64,000 nucleotides of DNA from JBNKHG01 sp050290225 (GTDB lineage Bacteria; Pseudomonadota; Gammaproteobacteria; Pseudomonadales; Cellvibrionaceae), in the NCBI GenBank assembly GCA_050290225.1, contig JBNKHG010000051.1, positions 40,713 to 104,712 of the forward strand, in the 5' to 3' direction. The translations under genes were made by a program, and so were the position numbers. The notes below the pieces were generated by a model. That model was not told where the DNA came from and searched no databases. It saw only the letters and a list, made by a program, of their open reading frames with translations. Of the stretch, positions 1 to 8,612 are shown one piece after another (positions within the stretch are counted from its first letter, which is position 1; every line of letters begins with the position of its first letter).

Positions 1-352
1 AAACCGAGTTCAACTCTTGATTTCTCTCAAACAGTTTGGTTTTAACCGGCGAGCTTTGGATATATTTTTCAATGGTTGTTCGGTAGGCCGGTCTGCTATT
101 TGCAGATAAATAGCCAACTACTTGGTCGTCAGAGAAAAAATCCTCAATTTTATATAAATCAATAAACTCAGGGGGCATCGTTGTTAGAGGCTTGTCAAAC
201 CATCTTTCCGATCCGATCGCCCCGAAACTGTAATCTGAAAACCCAAGGCGGCAAAGTTCATTTAAAATATTACGATGTAACTGCGCTAGATCTTTTGCCA
301 AGGCTAGCGCTGCGTGTCTCTTATATAAAAAGATGGGGACATTAACATCCAT
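1..352 (-). CDS. LuxR-family signal-binding domain protein, cut by window edge
   Basis: The gene begins with ATG at 352 and runs off the left edge, so only the first 117 residues are visible and no stop is seen. By eye the fragment aligns with the N-terminal half of the LuxR-type protein at 4454-5299: both have an RLGF.. block followed by [IL]TT[LM]P.EF..xYK and an acidic EDxF/DD segment. That pattern is the autoinducer-binding domain (PF03472). The tryptophan of the usual W..xY pocket motif is phenylalanine here (EFIDLY). A C-terminal helix-turn-helix is expected outside the window. No luxI-like gene is seen. Codon use is AT-rich like the neighbouring P450 block. The call rests on similarity to a neighbour, not on a database search. 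Confidence 0.55.
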   Translation of the reverse strand, partial: MDVNVPIFLYKRHAALALAKDLAQLHRNILNELCRLGFSDYSFGAIGSERWFDKPLTTMPPEFIDLYKIEDFFSDDQVVGYLSANSRPAYRTTIEKYIQSSPVKTKLFERNQELNSV

Positions 353-567
353 AGGGTGCGAACCTCACATACAGCTGACCAAAATGTTGGATACGATCTA
401 ACCCTTACCCTTCCAAATAAATCAACTATCGTATGGAAGTCATAGCTAGTACTTTAGAAGTATATAGCTGCTATAGGATTAGCCAATCGGGGAATCACAC
501 GTAGCGGCGTTTCATAAAGAACTAGCTATCGTGCGATTACACGTAGTAGAGGAAAGAAAAGGCGGTA

Positions 568-1776
568 TTACAGGAGTTCAACCGGTAGTTTAGCCAGACC
601 ACGGATCATGTAGGAGTCAGTCCACTCTAACTCATCAAAAGAAGGGCAGCGAATGTCTGTGAAATGTGCCACAAGCATTTCTAGGGCGATTTTGACTTCC
701 AAGCGCGCCAGAGCCATGCCCACACAAACATGGGGTCCATAGCCGAATGACAGGTGTTCTTTGTTATTTGGCCGGTAGATATCAAATTGATCAGCATTGG
801 CAAATATCGCTGAATCTCGGTTAGCAGCACCCAATATAATCAGAGCCAAATCAGTTTTCGGTATTGTGATATCGTGCAGTGTGACATCCTTAACCGCGCT
901 CCGCACTGTACACAAAATGGGAGACTGCCAGCGCAAAACTTCTTCGATAAATAGAGGGATCAACTCTGGAGACTCTCGTAATACCACCATAGGCCGTGCA
1001 GGAAAACCAGGCAACTCCATTTGGCCTAATAATGCAACACAGCTACTCAATAAATAAATTGTTGTCATATACCCCGCGCGGATTAACATGTCGAGGGCGT
1101 TATTGAGCAAGTCATCAGTTAGCCGTTCCCCGTCAATTTCCGCATTAATGAGTTCTGTCACAAGATCAGATCGCGGATTTGCTCGCCGGTTCTTGATAAC
1201 TGTCTGAAAGTAATTGATTTGCCGTCGCATCGCCGTTTGCAGATCATCGATGTAATCGGCGGCGCTCGGTCGTGTCGGCATCAACCCTTCGGTCAACTGT
1301 ATCCATCGTCTAACGTCTGCAATGTCGAGGCCATTGCCCACACCCGTAATATGGCCAATGATTTTGCCGATATAGGGATAACTAAACGCTTCGACAAAAT
1401 CGACCGGTTTTTTCCAATCCACTTCATCAAAAAGTTGTTGAGCAGTGTTTTTCATCAATGGGATCAACGCTTGAATCACACGCTGTACAAACGCCTTATT
1501 GACAAGACTTCGATGCTTGGCGTGCTCTTTCCCATCCTCAGTAACAATAAATAAATCATGCTTGCAATCGTCGGCAAGCCAGTCCGGTGTGATAAAGGAT
1601 TTGATGCCTGCGGATGAAAAGAGATCAGAGCGCTGCAATGCAAATTGGACGTCTGTATAGCGGGTTAACGCCCACACACGTCCTGGATTAACTCGACAAA
1701 TCGGACTGTCACGCAATGTTTGGTAAACGATAAACGGATTTCGTTTATTTACCGAAGGAGAGTCTAGGCTGATCAT
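568..1776 (-). CDS. Cytochrome P450 (bacterial soluble type)
   Basis: A 402-residue protein of normal length for a bacterial class I P450. The heme-ligand loop is FGYGPHVCVG with Cys351 as the thiolate ligand, the K-helix ExxR is E279-V-L-R282, and the C-helix region has the EHAKHR stretch near residue 85. It would insert oxygen into an unknown substrate using electrons from a ferredoxin and reductase; neither is adjacent, although a ferredoxin-type reductase lies at 43253-44476. In the I helix the usual A-G-x-[DE]-T reads AGYMTT (234-239), so the acidic residue is Met. The start ATG has GGGGAAG a few bases upstream. Neighbours are LuxR-type regulators and a TonB receptor, hinting at signal-controlled specialised metabolism (inference). 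Confidence 0.93.
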   Translation of the reverse strand: MISLDSPSVNKRNPFIVYQTLRDSPICRVNPGRVWALTRYTDVQFALQRSDLFSSAGIKSFITPDWLADDCKHDLFIVTEDGKEHAKHRSLVNKAFVQRVIQALIPLMKNTAQQLFDEVDWKKPVDFVEAFSYPYIGKIIGHITGVGNGLDIADVRRWIQLTEGLMPTRPSAADYIDDLQTAMRRQINYFQTVIKNRRANPRSDLVTELINAEIDGERLTDDLLNNALDMLIRAGYMTTIYLLSSCVALLGQMELPGFPARPMVVLRESPELIPLFIEEVLRWQSPILCTVRSAVKDVTLHDITIPKTDLALIILGAANRDSAIFANADQFDIYRPNNKEHLSFGYGPHVCVGMALARLEVKIALEMLVAHFTDIRCPSFDELEWTDSYMIRGLAKLPVELL

Positions 1777-1889
1777 CTAAATCTTCCCCTTTGGGTTGAC
1801 ATCCTGTGTCCATATCTATGGAAACTCTGAATAATTTGTAAATTCGGCGATAATCGTCCCAAGTTAATGGAGCTACAAGATTAATTCCG

Positions 1890-2110
1890 ATGAAACAGCA
1901 GACCCTGACAGAAGGCCTCGAAGCTCATCGCAAGAAAACCTGAAATGAGCGTTTTCTGGATGACATGGAAGAGATAATTCCCTAGCCGGGGCTTGTGAGT
2001 GCTATCGAGCCTCTCTATTCCAAGCCAAATGGAGCTGGACGACGTCCCATCGGTATCGAGCGTATGCTGAGAATCTATTTTGTTCAACACTGGTTCAATC
2101 CCCTCAAGAT
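1890..2110 (+). mobile_element. IS5-family transposase remnant (N-terminal part, decayed)
   Basis: Reading plus from ATG at 1890 gives MKQQTLTEGLEAHRKKT, a stop, then NERFLDDMEEIIP, another stop, then AIEPLYSKP..GAGRRPIG and ERMLRIYFVQHWFN. This is the characteristic N-terminus of IS5-group transposases (DUF772 region) with two in-frame stops. Similarity fades after about 2110 and the catalytic DDE part is absent. It lies between the P450 and the TonB-receptor gene. A 123-codon open frame on the opposite strand here (1881-2252) is only the antisense of this remnant. Confidence 0.75.
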
Positions 2111-2181
2111 TGTAGAAATTGCGGCATGTTTTACAAGTGTTCAGATCCACGTGTTTTAATAAAATTTGCGACCATTGCCGA

Positions 2182-4413
2182 TTAATTAAACGTATAGGTC
2201 GCGCTAATACCTGCCGTTCGTGGCGTACCGAAAGCCTGAGTGGAAGAACCACTCGTTAAAGAAAAAGAGGTCACGACATATTCCTCATCGGTAACATTCT
2301 TTACCCATGCACTCACTTTTAAAACACCATTGTGCGAACCGAGCTTTATTTCACTCAAATCGACTTGACCATTCACTAACATGTAACTGTCGCGGACATC
2401 GCCAGCGGGCGAAGTATAAGCATAGTCCTCTGTCGACGTGACATTCAGATGCAGCGCTAATGTCCCAAAACGTAAAGGCGAGAATAAGTAGTCCAACGTT
2501 AACGCGCCGCTGTGCTTAGGCGACTGTGTCACATCAAATCTTTCAAGATTGCATTCCGGCATTGTAGCGGTATCACACGGATTAAGCGGATTAGGTTGCA
2601 ATGGCATACGTGCGTCGAGGTAAACATAGCTGAGCCCAACCCGCAATTGTGGCGACAGCGCAAGCGTCAACTCTAGTTCTGCCCCATCCACTTCGACATC
2701 ATTGGCGTTGATACTTTCGGTAATCGCGACGTTGGCGGGGTCGATAAAATCAAGGACTTTGCCGTCATAGTCTGCGCCAAATAGCGCCGCGTTTAGTCGG
2801 AGGTGCCGATCAAACCATTCCGATTTAATACCCAGCTCGACACTTTCCACTTCTTCGCGATCATAGTCGCTAAAACTTGCGGAAAAAATATTGACGCCCC
2901 CTGCTTGGTAACCAGAGCTGTATTTTAGATATGTTAATAATTGATCGGACCAGTGGTAACTCAGTGCAACAGTCGAGTCCACGCCATCGGTATCATTCCC
3001 GTCGTCGGTGTCGAAGGTTTGCAGTGCTGTACCCTGCACACGAGACCCAGATTTGGTGTCATCGTTATAACGCAGCCCTAACGTCAATTCTAATTTGTCA
3101 TTTAGTGCGGGAGGCTTCCAGGTTGCCTGTCCATAGATCGCTCGAGATTTGCTTTCTGACTTGATATGTCTCGGTGGTATACCGAACGTTGTCAGCGGAA
3201 TTGGTGTGTTTGGTGTTCCCGTTATAAGGCCGAAACTATCGAGAGAAAAGTAGAGTTGATCGGAACTTTTGATCTGTTCGTCCAAATAAAAGAAGCCAGC
3301 CACCCACTCGACACGGCGATGAGTGCCGATCAATTGAATTTCTTGTGTTAATAATTCGCTATCAATATCGGCGCTGTTGATAAAACCGTTGCTGTATAGA
3401 GCGCCACCGAAGTTAAAATTGGTTTTTTCGTTAAGTTCGCGATAACTCGTTAACGACTTAAGGGTAATGCGGTCGGACAGCTCCCAATTAAGCGTCAAGC
3501 CATGTCCCGCTTGTTCAACGACCGTTGGGTCCAAGGGGTTGATCGGAAAGCGTGTCCGAGTTTGCCGACCCGATTCCAAAGGCAATAGCCCTATATTGTC
3601 TTTGGCTAGCTGAAAATAGAGCTGACTGGCCTCATCTTTGGATTGGTCATACAGATAGTCTACGGAAACTGTCTCGCTGGCTAACCAGTTCAGCGTAAAT
3701 TGCCCCGCATCCTGATCATAGGCGTTGTAATCCGCCTGACCAGGCGCTAAATTCCTCACCCACCCGTCTCGTTCCTTGTGGATGTAATCAAACTTCGCAT
3801 TAACTCCTGACACGCTGGGGAAATTCACTCGGGTAACACTGGTCAGTTCATCATAGCGCCCCGCACCCAGGGTTTGTTGGATGCCCCACTCCCCTGTGGG
3901 TTTTTTCCCTACGATGTTTACCGCACCACCTGTCGCGTTGCGCCCAAATAGGGTGCCCTGTGGGCCGCGTAAAATTTCAATTCGCTCCAAATCGACCAGC
4001 TCTGCCGCCAACCCCTGAGCCCGGCTGCGGTAGAACCCGTTAACATACACGGCGACGCCTCCTTCGCGCGTCACCTGTCCGGCGTCGGTCGGTCCATTAC
4101 CCCGTATCGCAATAACCAGGCTACTCGGCGTCAACGGGTACTGCTGGACTCTCAGCATAGGTACGGTGCCCTCCGTCAAGTCATCGAGACCACTAATACC
4201 TTGTGCCTGTAATTGAGTTTCATCGAGTATCGCAACCGCGAGAGGAATCTTTTGAAGCGACTGCTCTCGCTTCTGCGCCGTGACGGTTACGTTTTCCAAA
4301 AAGCGTTCATCAACGTTTGAACCATTATTAGCACTGACGCAGGGAGTGAAAAGCAAGGGCATGCACAACAGCATCAAACTGCGCAATTGGTGATTTCGGA
4401 TCATTAACACCAT
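2182..4413 (-). CDS. TonB-dependent outer-membrane receptor
   Basis: A 743-residue outer-membrane receptor. Residues 1-28 form a signal peptide (hydrophobic LMLLCMPLLF core), followed by a TonB-box-like ENVTVTAQKREQSLQKIP segment and the plug domain with the signature LERIEILRGPQGTLFGRNA near residues 143-161. The rest fits a 22-stranded barrel ending in aromatic YTFN. The VTAQKREQSLQ form is typical of the large receptor group of marine gammaproteobacteria and sphingomonads whose substrates are often not iron. The start is supported by AAGGAG upstream. The LuxR-type gene at 4454-5299 ends 40 bp upstream on the same strand, so the two may be cotranscribed. Substrate is unknown. Confidence 0.95.
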   Translation of the reverse strand: MVLMIRNHQLRSLMLLCMPLLFTPCVSANNGSNVDERFLENVTVTAQKREQSLQKIPLAVAILDETQLQAQGISGLDDLTEGTVPMLRVQQYPLTPSSLVIAIRGNGPTDAGQVTREGGVAVYVNGFYRSRAQGLAAELVDLERIEILRGPQGTLFGRNATGGAVNIVGKKPTGEWGIQQTLGAGRYDELTSVTRVNFPSVSGVNAKFDYIHKERDGWVRNLAPGQADYNAYDQDAGQFTLNWLASETVSVDYLYDQSKDEASQLYFQLAKDNIGLLPLESGRQTRTRFPINPLDPTVVEQAGHGLTLNWELSDRITLKSLTSYRELNEKTNFNFGGALYSNGFINSADIDSELLTQEIQLIGTHRRVEWVAGFFYLDEQIKSSDQLYFSLDSFGLITGTPNTPIPLTTFGIPPRHIKSESKSRAIYGQATWKPPALNDKLELTLGLRYNDDTKSGSRVQGTALQTFDTDDGNDTDGVDSTVALSYHWSDQLLTYLKYSSGYQAGGVNIFSASFSDYDREEVESVELGIKSEWFDRHLRLNAALFGADYDGKVLDFIDPANVAITESINANDVEVDGAELELTLALSPQLRVGLSYVYLDARMPLQPNPLNPCDTATMPECNLERFDVTQSPKHSGALTLDYLFSPLRFGTLALHLNVTSTEDYAYTSPAGDVRDSYMLVNGQVDLSEIKLGSHNGVLKVSAWVKNVTDEEYVVTSFSLTSGSSTQAFGTPRTAGISATYTFN

Positions 4414-4453
4414 AATGGTTAACTCCTTTACATGTGACCTATTTCATCAAAGA

Positions 4454-5299
4454 CTATTCACAGCGGATAAGACCCAACGCAGTTGCTTTGGCGGCAGCAA
4501 CGTGTAAATTTCTAACGCCTAAATCCAACTTTGCGCGCTTTAAATGATCTTGGACTGTTCGTACAGACAATCCGAATTTTTCCGCAACCTGCTCCTGGTT
4601 TAAATCCTCCTTGATCATCATTTCCAACACCTCGCGCCACCTCAGATAATTTATTTTATCGCCACATGCAGGTCCAAAAAATTGGGGATATTTAAGAGAG
4701 CCAAGCGTACTAATTACATCTGCGAGTAGATGTATAAACCGCTCCTTACCACTAACTAGCCTCTTAATATCAGCCGATGCCGCTCCTCTAGCAAATAGAG
4801 ATAGTGTTGTTGCATTACCCTTGCCAAAACTTGAAGGTACCGACACATTATAAGACTCATAAACGCCATGACTTTGACTGAGTTGCTTTACTTCAATGGT
4901 CCGTGAGAAATTAGTGATGTCAGAAAACGTATGAAAATGATATTCCAAGTCAGACTGATAGAATGGTAAAAGAGTCCTTTGCGCATAACGAAGAAAAATG
5001 TCTTCTTCATATAACGCCTCACTCTTATAGGTGTTCATAAACTCGAGGGGCAAAGTCGTGATCATCCCTGCCAATTCATCTTCAGATACTAACGATTCGA
5101 GCCGAGCAAAATGGTAGCCGGGAAACCCTAGACGCTTAATAATAGTATCCACACGTTGTTTAAATTCATCAACTGTGCGGGCACTAGCCATAAAACCAAC
5201 AAGAGGTTGACTACCACTAATGTTTAGCTGATTATTGGCACTCGATAATGTTTGATAATGAGCGTCATCTAATACCGATAAGTCCACACTCGGTTCCAT
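4454..5299 (-). CDS. LuxR-family transcriptional regulator (probable LuxR solo)
   Basis: A 281-residue regulator with an autoinducer-binding-type N-terminal domain (about 45-195) and a C-terminal LuxR helix-turn-helix (about 222-278): LNQEQVAEKFGLSVRTVQDH is the recognition part. Of the residues that usually line the acyl-homoserine lactone pocket, Tyr and Asp positions seem kept (EFMNTY, EEDIF) but the first Trp is Phe and the Pro after Asp is Ile. No synthase gene is nearby, so it may sense an exogenous or non-AHL signal (inference). It sits directly upstream of the TonB-receptor gene on the same strand. The first fragment of the window (1-352) is a relative. Confidence 0.85.
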   Translation of the reverse strand: MEPSVDLSVLDDAHYQTLSSANNQLNISGSQPLVGFMASARTVDEFKQRVDTIIKRLGFPGYHFARLESLVSEDELAGMITTLPLEFMNTYKSEALYEEDIFLRYAQRTLLPFYQSDLEYHFHTFSDITNFSRTIEVKQLSQSHGVYESYNVSVPSSFGKGNATTLSLFARGAASADIKRLVSGKERFIHLLADVISTLGSLKYPQFFGPACGDKINYLRWREVLEMMIKEDLNQEQVAEKFGLSVRTVQDHLKRAKLDLGVRNLHVAAAKATALGLIRCE

Positions 5300-5323
5300 T
5301 ATCTATCCTTGTTATCCCGGCAA

Positions 5324-5657
5324 TCATTGGTTTAATTTCTGCGGCGTATTGATTTTTCGATGTTCAAAATACTTTGCTACACCCCGCTGCTTTCTTTGTA
5401 ACATTTTCATTTGTCCCCTGATTTCATCTTTATAATGCTTTTTGGTCCTGGCCGGTTTTCCTGCTGTGTACACACGCCTTTAAATCACATTTCGAATATT
5501 GATCGGGGTTCAGTTCAGGCGTGTAAGAAGGAAGATAAGACACTTCCATTTGGTCACCATGAGCAACCAACCAAGTTATAGAGTTCTTGGAAAGCTCCGC
5601 CATCCTTGGCCTCTCAGAGCCGAAGGGCGTAGTTCTTTCGGATTGATTTGTAGACAT
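5324..5657 (-). pseudogene. IS630-family transposase C-terminal remnant, frameshifted
   Basis: The frame beginning at 5657 contains LSKNSITWLVAHGDQMEV and LPSYTPELNPDQYSKCDLK, the C-terminal catalytic Glu region of IS630/Tc1-like transposases. It meets a stop at 5430, and the tail continues in another frame as MKMLQRKQRGVAKYFEHRKI, ending at 5324. The two frames together give a recognisable IS630 C-terminus with one frameshift. The N-terminal two thirds, including the first catalytic Asp, are missing. No terminal inverted repeats were seen. Confidence 0.72.
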
Positions 5658-6106
5658 CTATGGTAAAGTCCCTTTTCGTGATTGTTCGGTGAATTTAGGG
5701 CTGTGAGTTTACTCCGTTCACCTGATGGCCCACATTGTCACCGCAGTCCTCAATAGAGGATTTTATGGGGCATCGTTGGACTTTAAATTCAATCGACTTC
5801 TTACATGGCGTTAGCGTTGTCATATATCCCCTCAAAGATTAGGCAAGTGGGGGGGGGCGATTGTGTCGCATTTTGCGATTAACCCTAGATGATCACGCAG
5901 CGCCGCTATGACCCTGGTGGCGAATAGGAGAGTGTCTGCGGTAGCGCTTTGAATGAGGTGGTTTGCTGGCGTTTCCATACACGATACCTTGTCAGAGTGA
6001 AGTCCTTTTACCTATTACGCAGCAATTCTTAGATCCCTCAGTCTGAATGGGTAAAAATTTATCGGGAAACTATTTTCTGGGGAGATACTCCCCATAGGAG
6101 GGCCCT

Positions 6107-6178
6107 ATGTGCGGACGTTATAACCTGATTCATAACGATGAGTCTGGACGACAGAAACGCATTACAGAAATCTCGTAA
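6107..6178 (+). pseudogene. SRAP (YedK/HMCES-like) N-terminal fragment
   Basis: ATG at 6107 is preceded by AGGAGG and begins MCGRYNLIHNDESGR, the invariant start of SOS-response-associated peptidases, in which Cys2 is the catalytic residue that crosslinks to abasic DNA. A stop follows after 23 codons and I see no continuation of the roughly 200-residue protein in any frame. It is therefore a 5' stub with its ribosome-binding site intact. Confidence 0.6.
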
Positions 6179-6390
6179 AATCAAAGGGTTAGAAGCCGAA
6201 GTGTGTATGTTTTTCTCCTGTGTTGTTGAATATCCCCTACCCTATAGGGAGACGAAAATGAGCCAATATGCAGCGTTTTTCTAGAGGACTGAGCCAATTC
6301 AAAGCTTTTCTCGTAGAGCTTTGTTGTTGAACCCTTCAACAACGCGAGCGGATATTTGGCTTTTGGCCTTGAACCAGTTCAATATCACCC

Positions 6391-6480
6391 GTGCTGGCGA
6401 ACATCTATCTTCACTATGTTCTGGATCTATGGTTTGATAAACGCGTCAAGTCCAGGCTTGATCGCACGGTTGATTGGTGA
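6391..6480 (+). mobile_element. Group II intron reverse-transcriptase fragment
   Basis: The frame from 6391 reads VLANIYLHYVLDLWFDKRVK and ends at a TGA at 6478-6480. The LANIYLHYVLD block is the motif just before the catalytic YADD box in group II intron maturases (LtrA family). Upstream PQGG and downstream YADD motifs are missing or out of frame. Only about 30 codons survive. Confidence 0.55.
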
Positions 6481-6626
6481 TTCGTGCCAATAAATGCCCC
6501 ATTTGTGGTACAGATGAAAAACTTCAGGGGGATTCGCCGTAAAGATGGCAATCCTTCACCCCGGGATATTGGCTAGCATATTCACGGTATTCATCTTCAC
6601 GCCTACCCTGAATTAAGAGTTTAGTC

Positions 6627-7664
6627 ATGTCGGTATTTTCACACCCGGAATTTGATCAGCACGAACATGTGGCCTTCTATCACGACAAAAAAAGTGGTCT
6701 TAAAGCCATTATCGCCATTCACAATACCCACCTGGGGCCCGCCCTCGGCGGTTGTCGCATGTGGCCCTACGGCAGCGATGAAGAGGCGTTGAACGATGTG
6801 CTGCGCCTGTCAAAGGGCATGACTTACAAGTCGGCCATCTCCAACCTCAAACTGGGTGGTGGCAAGTCGGTGATTATCGGTGATCCCCGCACTGACAAAT
6901 CCGATGAGCTGTTACTGGCCATGGGTGACTTTATCGAAAGCCTGGGTGGGCGTTATATCACCGCCGAGGATTCGGGTACCAAGGTGGCGGACATCGCCAG
7001 GATTGGTGAACGCACTGCTCATATCAGTGGCGTGTCGGATGACTCTGAACATGGTGGCGACCCTTCGCCGACCACCGCCTACGGGGTTTTTGTGGGACTG
7101 AAGTCGGCGGTGAAGTGCCGACTCGGACGCGATGATCTGCAGGGGATCAAGGTTGCGATTCAGGGGGTGGGTAATGTTGGCTACCGCCTGGCGACACACT
7201 TGAAGGAGGTGGGCGCCGAACTCTATATCAGCGATATTTATGACGCCAATGTGGCGCGCGCGGTTGACGAACTGGGGGCGAGCGCCGTGACGGGTGATGA
7301 GATTTTCAACCTCGACGTGGATGTGTTTGCCCCCTGTGCCATGGGCGCTGTGATTAACGACAGCAGCATTGAGCAGCTGAAGGCCAGCGTGATTGCCGGT
7401 GCCGCCAATAACCAGTTGGCCCAGCCCCATCACGCCGAAATTCTGCGTCAGCGGGAAATTCTCTATGCACCGGATTATGTGATCAATGCGGGTGGAATTA
7501 TCGATGCTTACTATCAGCTGACCGGCGATTGCCGTCTGGCGTTGCAAACCCATGTGGAGTCTATTGGTGACACCCTGGCCGAGATCTTCGACCGGTCTGC
7601 GAAAGAGGCGCGTTCCACCGCTGATGTGGCGGACCTGATTGCCGAGGAGAGATTCGAGGGGTAG
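6627..7664 (+). CDS. Leucine/phenylalanine dehydrogenase (Glu/Leu/Phe/Val DH family)
   Basis: A 345-residue NAD-dependent amino-acid dehydrogenase that deaminates a branched-chain or aromatic L-amino acid to its 2-oxo acid. The substrate/catalytic lysines fall at K68 (MTYKS) and K80 (GGGKS), with D115 (TAEDSGT), the same numbering as in Bacillus leucine dehydrogenases. The Rossmann motif GVGNVG lies near residue 180. Leucine versus phenylalanine preference cannot be read from sequence by eye. The context of an Lrp regulator, a fused aryl-pyruvate:ferredoxin oxidoreductase and homogentisate genes favours a role in aromatic or branched-chain amino-acid breakdown. The ribosome-binding site is weak (GAGTTTAGTC before ATG). 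Confidence 0.9.
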   Translation: MSVFSHPEFDQHEHVAFYHDKKSGLKAIIAIHNTHLGPALGGCRMWPYGSDEEALNDVLRLSKGMTYKSAISNLKLGGGKSVIIGDPRTDKSDELLLAMGDFIESLGGRYITAEDSGTKVADIARIGERTAHISGVSDDSEHGGDPSPTTAYGVFVGLKSAVKCRLGRDDLQGIKVAIQGVGNVGYRLATHLKEVGAELYISDIYDANVARAVDELGASAVTGDEIFNLDVDVFAPCAMGAVINDSSIEQLKASVIAGAANNQLAQPHHAEILRQREILYAPDYVINAGGIIDAYYQLTGDCRLALQTHVESIGDTLAEIFDRSAKEARSTADVADLIAEERFEG

Positions 7665-7679
7665 TGAGTAAAATAAAAA

Positions 7680-7702
7680 GGGGAGGCTCCATGAGCCTCC
7701 CC
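7680..7702 (-). terminator. Intrinsic terminator of the double-glycine peptide gene
   Basis: A perfect 10-bp stem GGGGAGGCTC / GAGCCTCCCC with a 3-base loop. On the minus strand it is followed by TTTTTATTTT, so it terminates the gene ending at 7726. The plus side has no T-run. Confidence 0.8.
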
Positions 7703-7725
7703 CCGGTGATTACCGCCAGGTCAGA

Positions 7726-8034
7726 TTAGCGGATTTTGGTGTTGCCCAGATCGTACACCCTCATGGTGTTGTCCTGATCCAGGTACTGGTCGACATCGGC
7801 AGTGATAGGACCGTTGCCGCCTTTGATGGCCTGGTTGTTGATCACTTCTCCGGCGTTTGCCTGAGCGAAGCTGAAGTCGAACGTCTGGCTGATGTCAGCT
7901 ACTTTGTTGTCCAGTCGGGTGGAGAAGTCCAGGTCAAACATGGGGCTACGCATCTTGCGCCCACCACCAATCACGGTGCTCAAGGACTTGGCATCGAGTT
8001 CTTTGCTTACGGAAAGGTCTTTGATTTTCAACAT
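7726..8034 (-). CDS. Small protein with double-glycine-type leader (bacteriocin/RiPP-precursor-like)
   Basis: A 102-residue product. Its first 25 residues, beginning MLKIKDLSVSKELDAKSL and ending in VIGGG, have the layout of double-glycine leaders cut by C39 peptidase/ABC exporters (LSxxELxxxxLxxVxGG). Cleavage after Gly24 or Gly25 would release a core of about 77 residues that starts basic (RKMRS) and is rich in Asp, Asn, Gln and Gly, with no cysteine. A good ribosome-binding site (TTGAGGTAA) precedes the ATG and an intrinsic terminator follows at 7680-7702, so this is a real single-gene unit. No exporter, modifying enzyme or immunity gene is adjacent. Function is unknown; the leader call is pattern-based. 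Confidence 0.7.
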   Translation of the reverse strand: MLKIKDLSVSKELDAKSLSTVIGGGRKMRSPMFDLDFSTRLDNKVADISQTFDFSFAQANAGEVINNQAIKGGNGPITADVDQYLDQDNTMRVYDLGNTKIR

Positions 8035-8477
8035 GGTGATTACCTCAACAGATTTTTGGTCAGGGTTTAAAGTATTGAGCGTTTTGCTCGCTTACACCCT
8101 GGATATTGCAGAGGCCGTGCCAGAAAATTTGAAATTAGGGAAAAAATTTTTAACTGATTGAATTTAAAGGGAATTGGTATTTGAAACGGTTTTCGGGTTG
8201 AGTTTGCCGGAAGATTTGGTCGGGGATTGAGTTGAGTGGGGACCAACTGTTGATTCGGCTCATGTGGGGTATAAAGCAACAGTCGTAAATTCCTGGCGCC
8301 CTTGGCTCAGAACGTCGACATTTACAGTGTCGGCTCTGCTCATCCGCGTGAAACCATTCCATAATAACGGCTTCGAATACGATGGTTGGTGAGTGCCGGA
8401 AAGCACAGTCCATATATCGCGGGGTCAAGCGATTTAAACGATATTGCATTTCAATCAAATGCAAAAAAGCTATACAA

Positions 8478-8547
8478 CTTGCAGCTTGCAGCTTACAGCT
8501 TACAGCTTACAGCTTACAGCTTACAGCTTACAGCTTACAGCTTACAG
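8478..8547. repeat. Heptanucleotide tandem repeat, 10 copies
   Basis: Ten head-to-tail 7-bp units: two CTTGCAG followed by eight CTTACAG, with no interruption. It lies in the 578-bp gap between the double-glycine peptide gene (start 8034) and the 3' end of the Lrp gene (8613), a gap with no other gene that I can support. Because the unit is 7 bp, any frame through it reads as a repeated SLQLTAY; these open frames are repeat artefacts. Confidence 0.9.
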
Positions 8548-8612
8548 TCAACCTACCGATAAACAGGCATTTGCTGTTAGCTGTCAACCAAACCCCGGTT
8601 GCCGGATCCCCA

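Larger units (their letters stand above)
5658..6626. other. Gene-poor debris region
   Basis: Nearly 1 kb without an intact gene between the IS630 remnant and the amino-acid dehydrogenase. Two pieces are recognisable and listed separately: the start of an SRAP gene at 6107 and a group II intron reverse-transcriptase fragment at 6391. A further short stretch after 6480 reads ANKCPICGTDEKLQG in one frame, which could be the zinc-finger/HNH tail of the same intron protein, but this is too short to claim. The rest shows nothing I can name. Composition is AT-richer than the genes to its right. Confidence 0.6.

Noticed and set aside
1881..2252. 123-codon minus-strand frame
   Set aside because: It is the antisense of an IS5-family transposase remnant and overlaps the end of the TonB-receptor gene.
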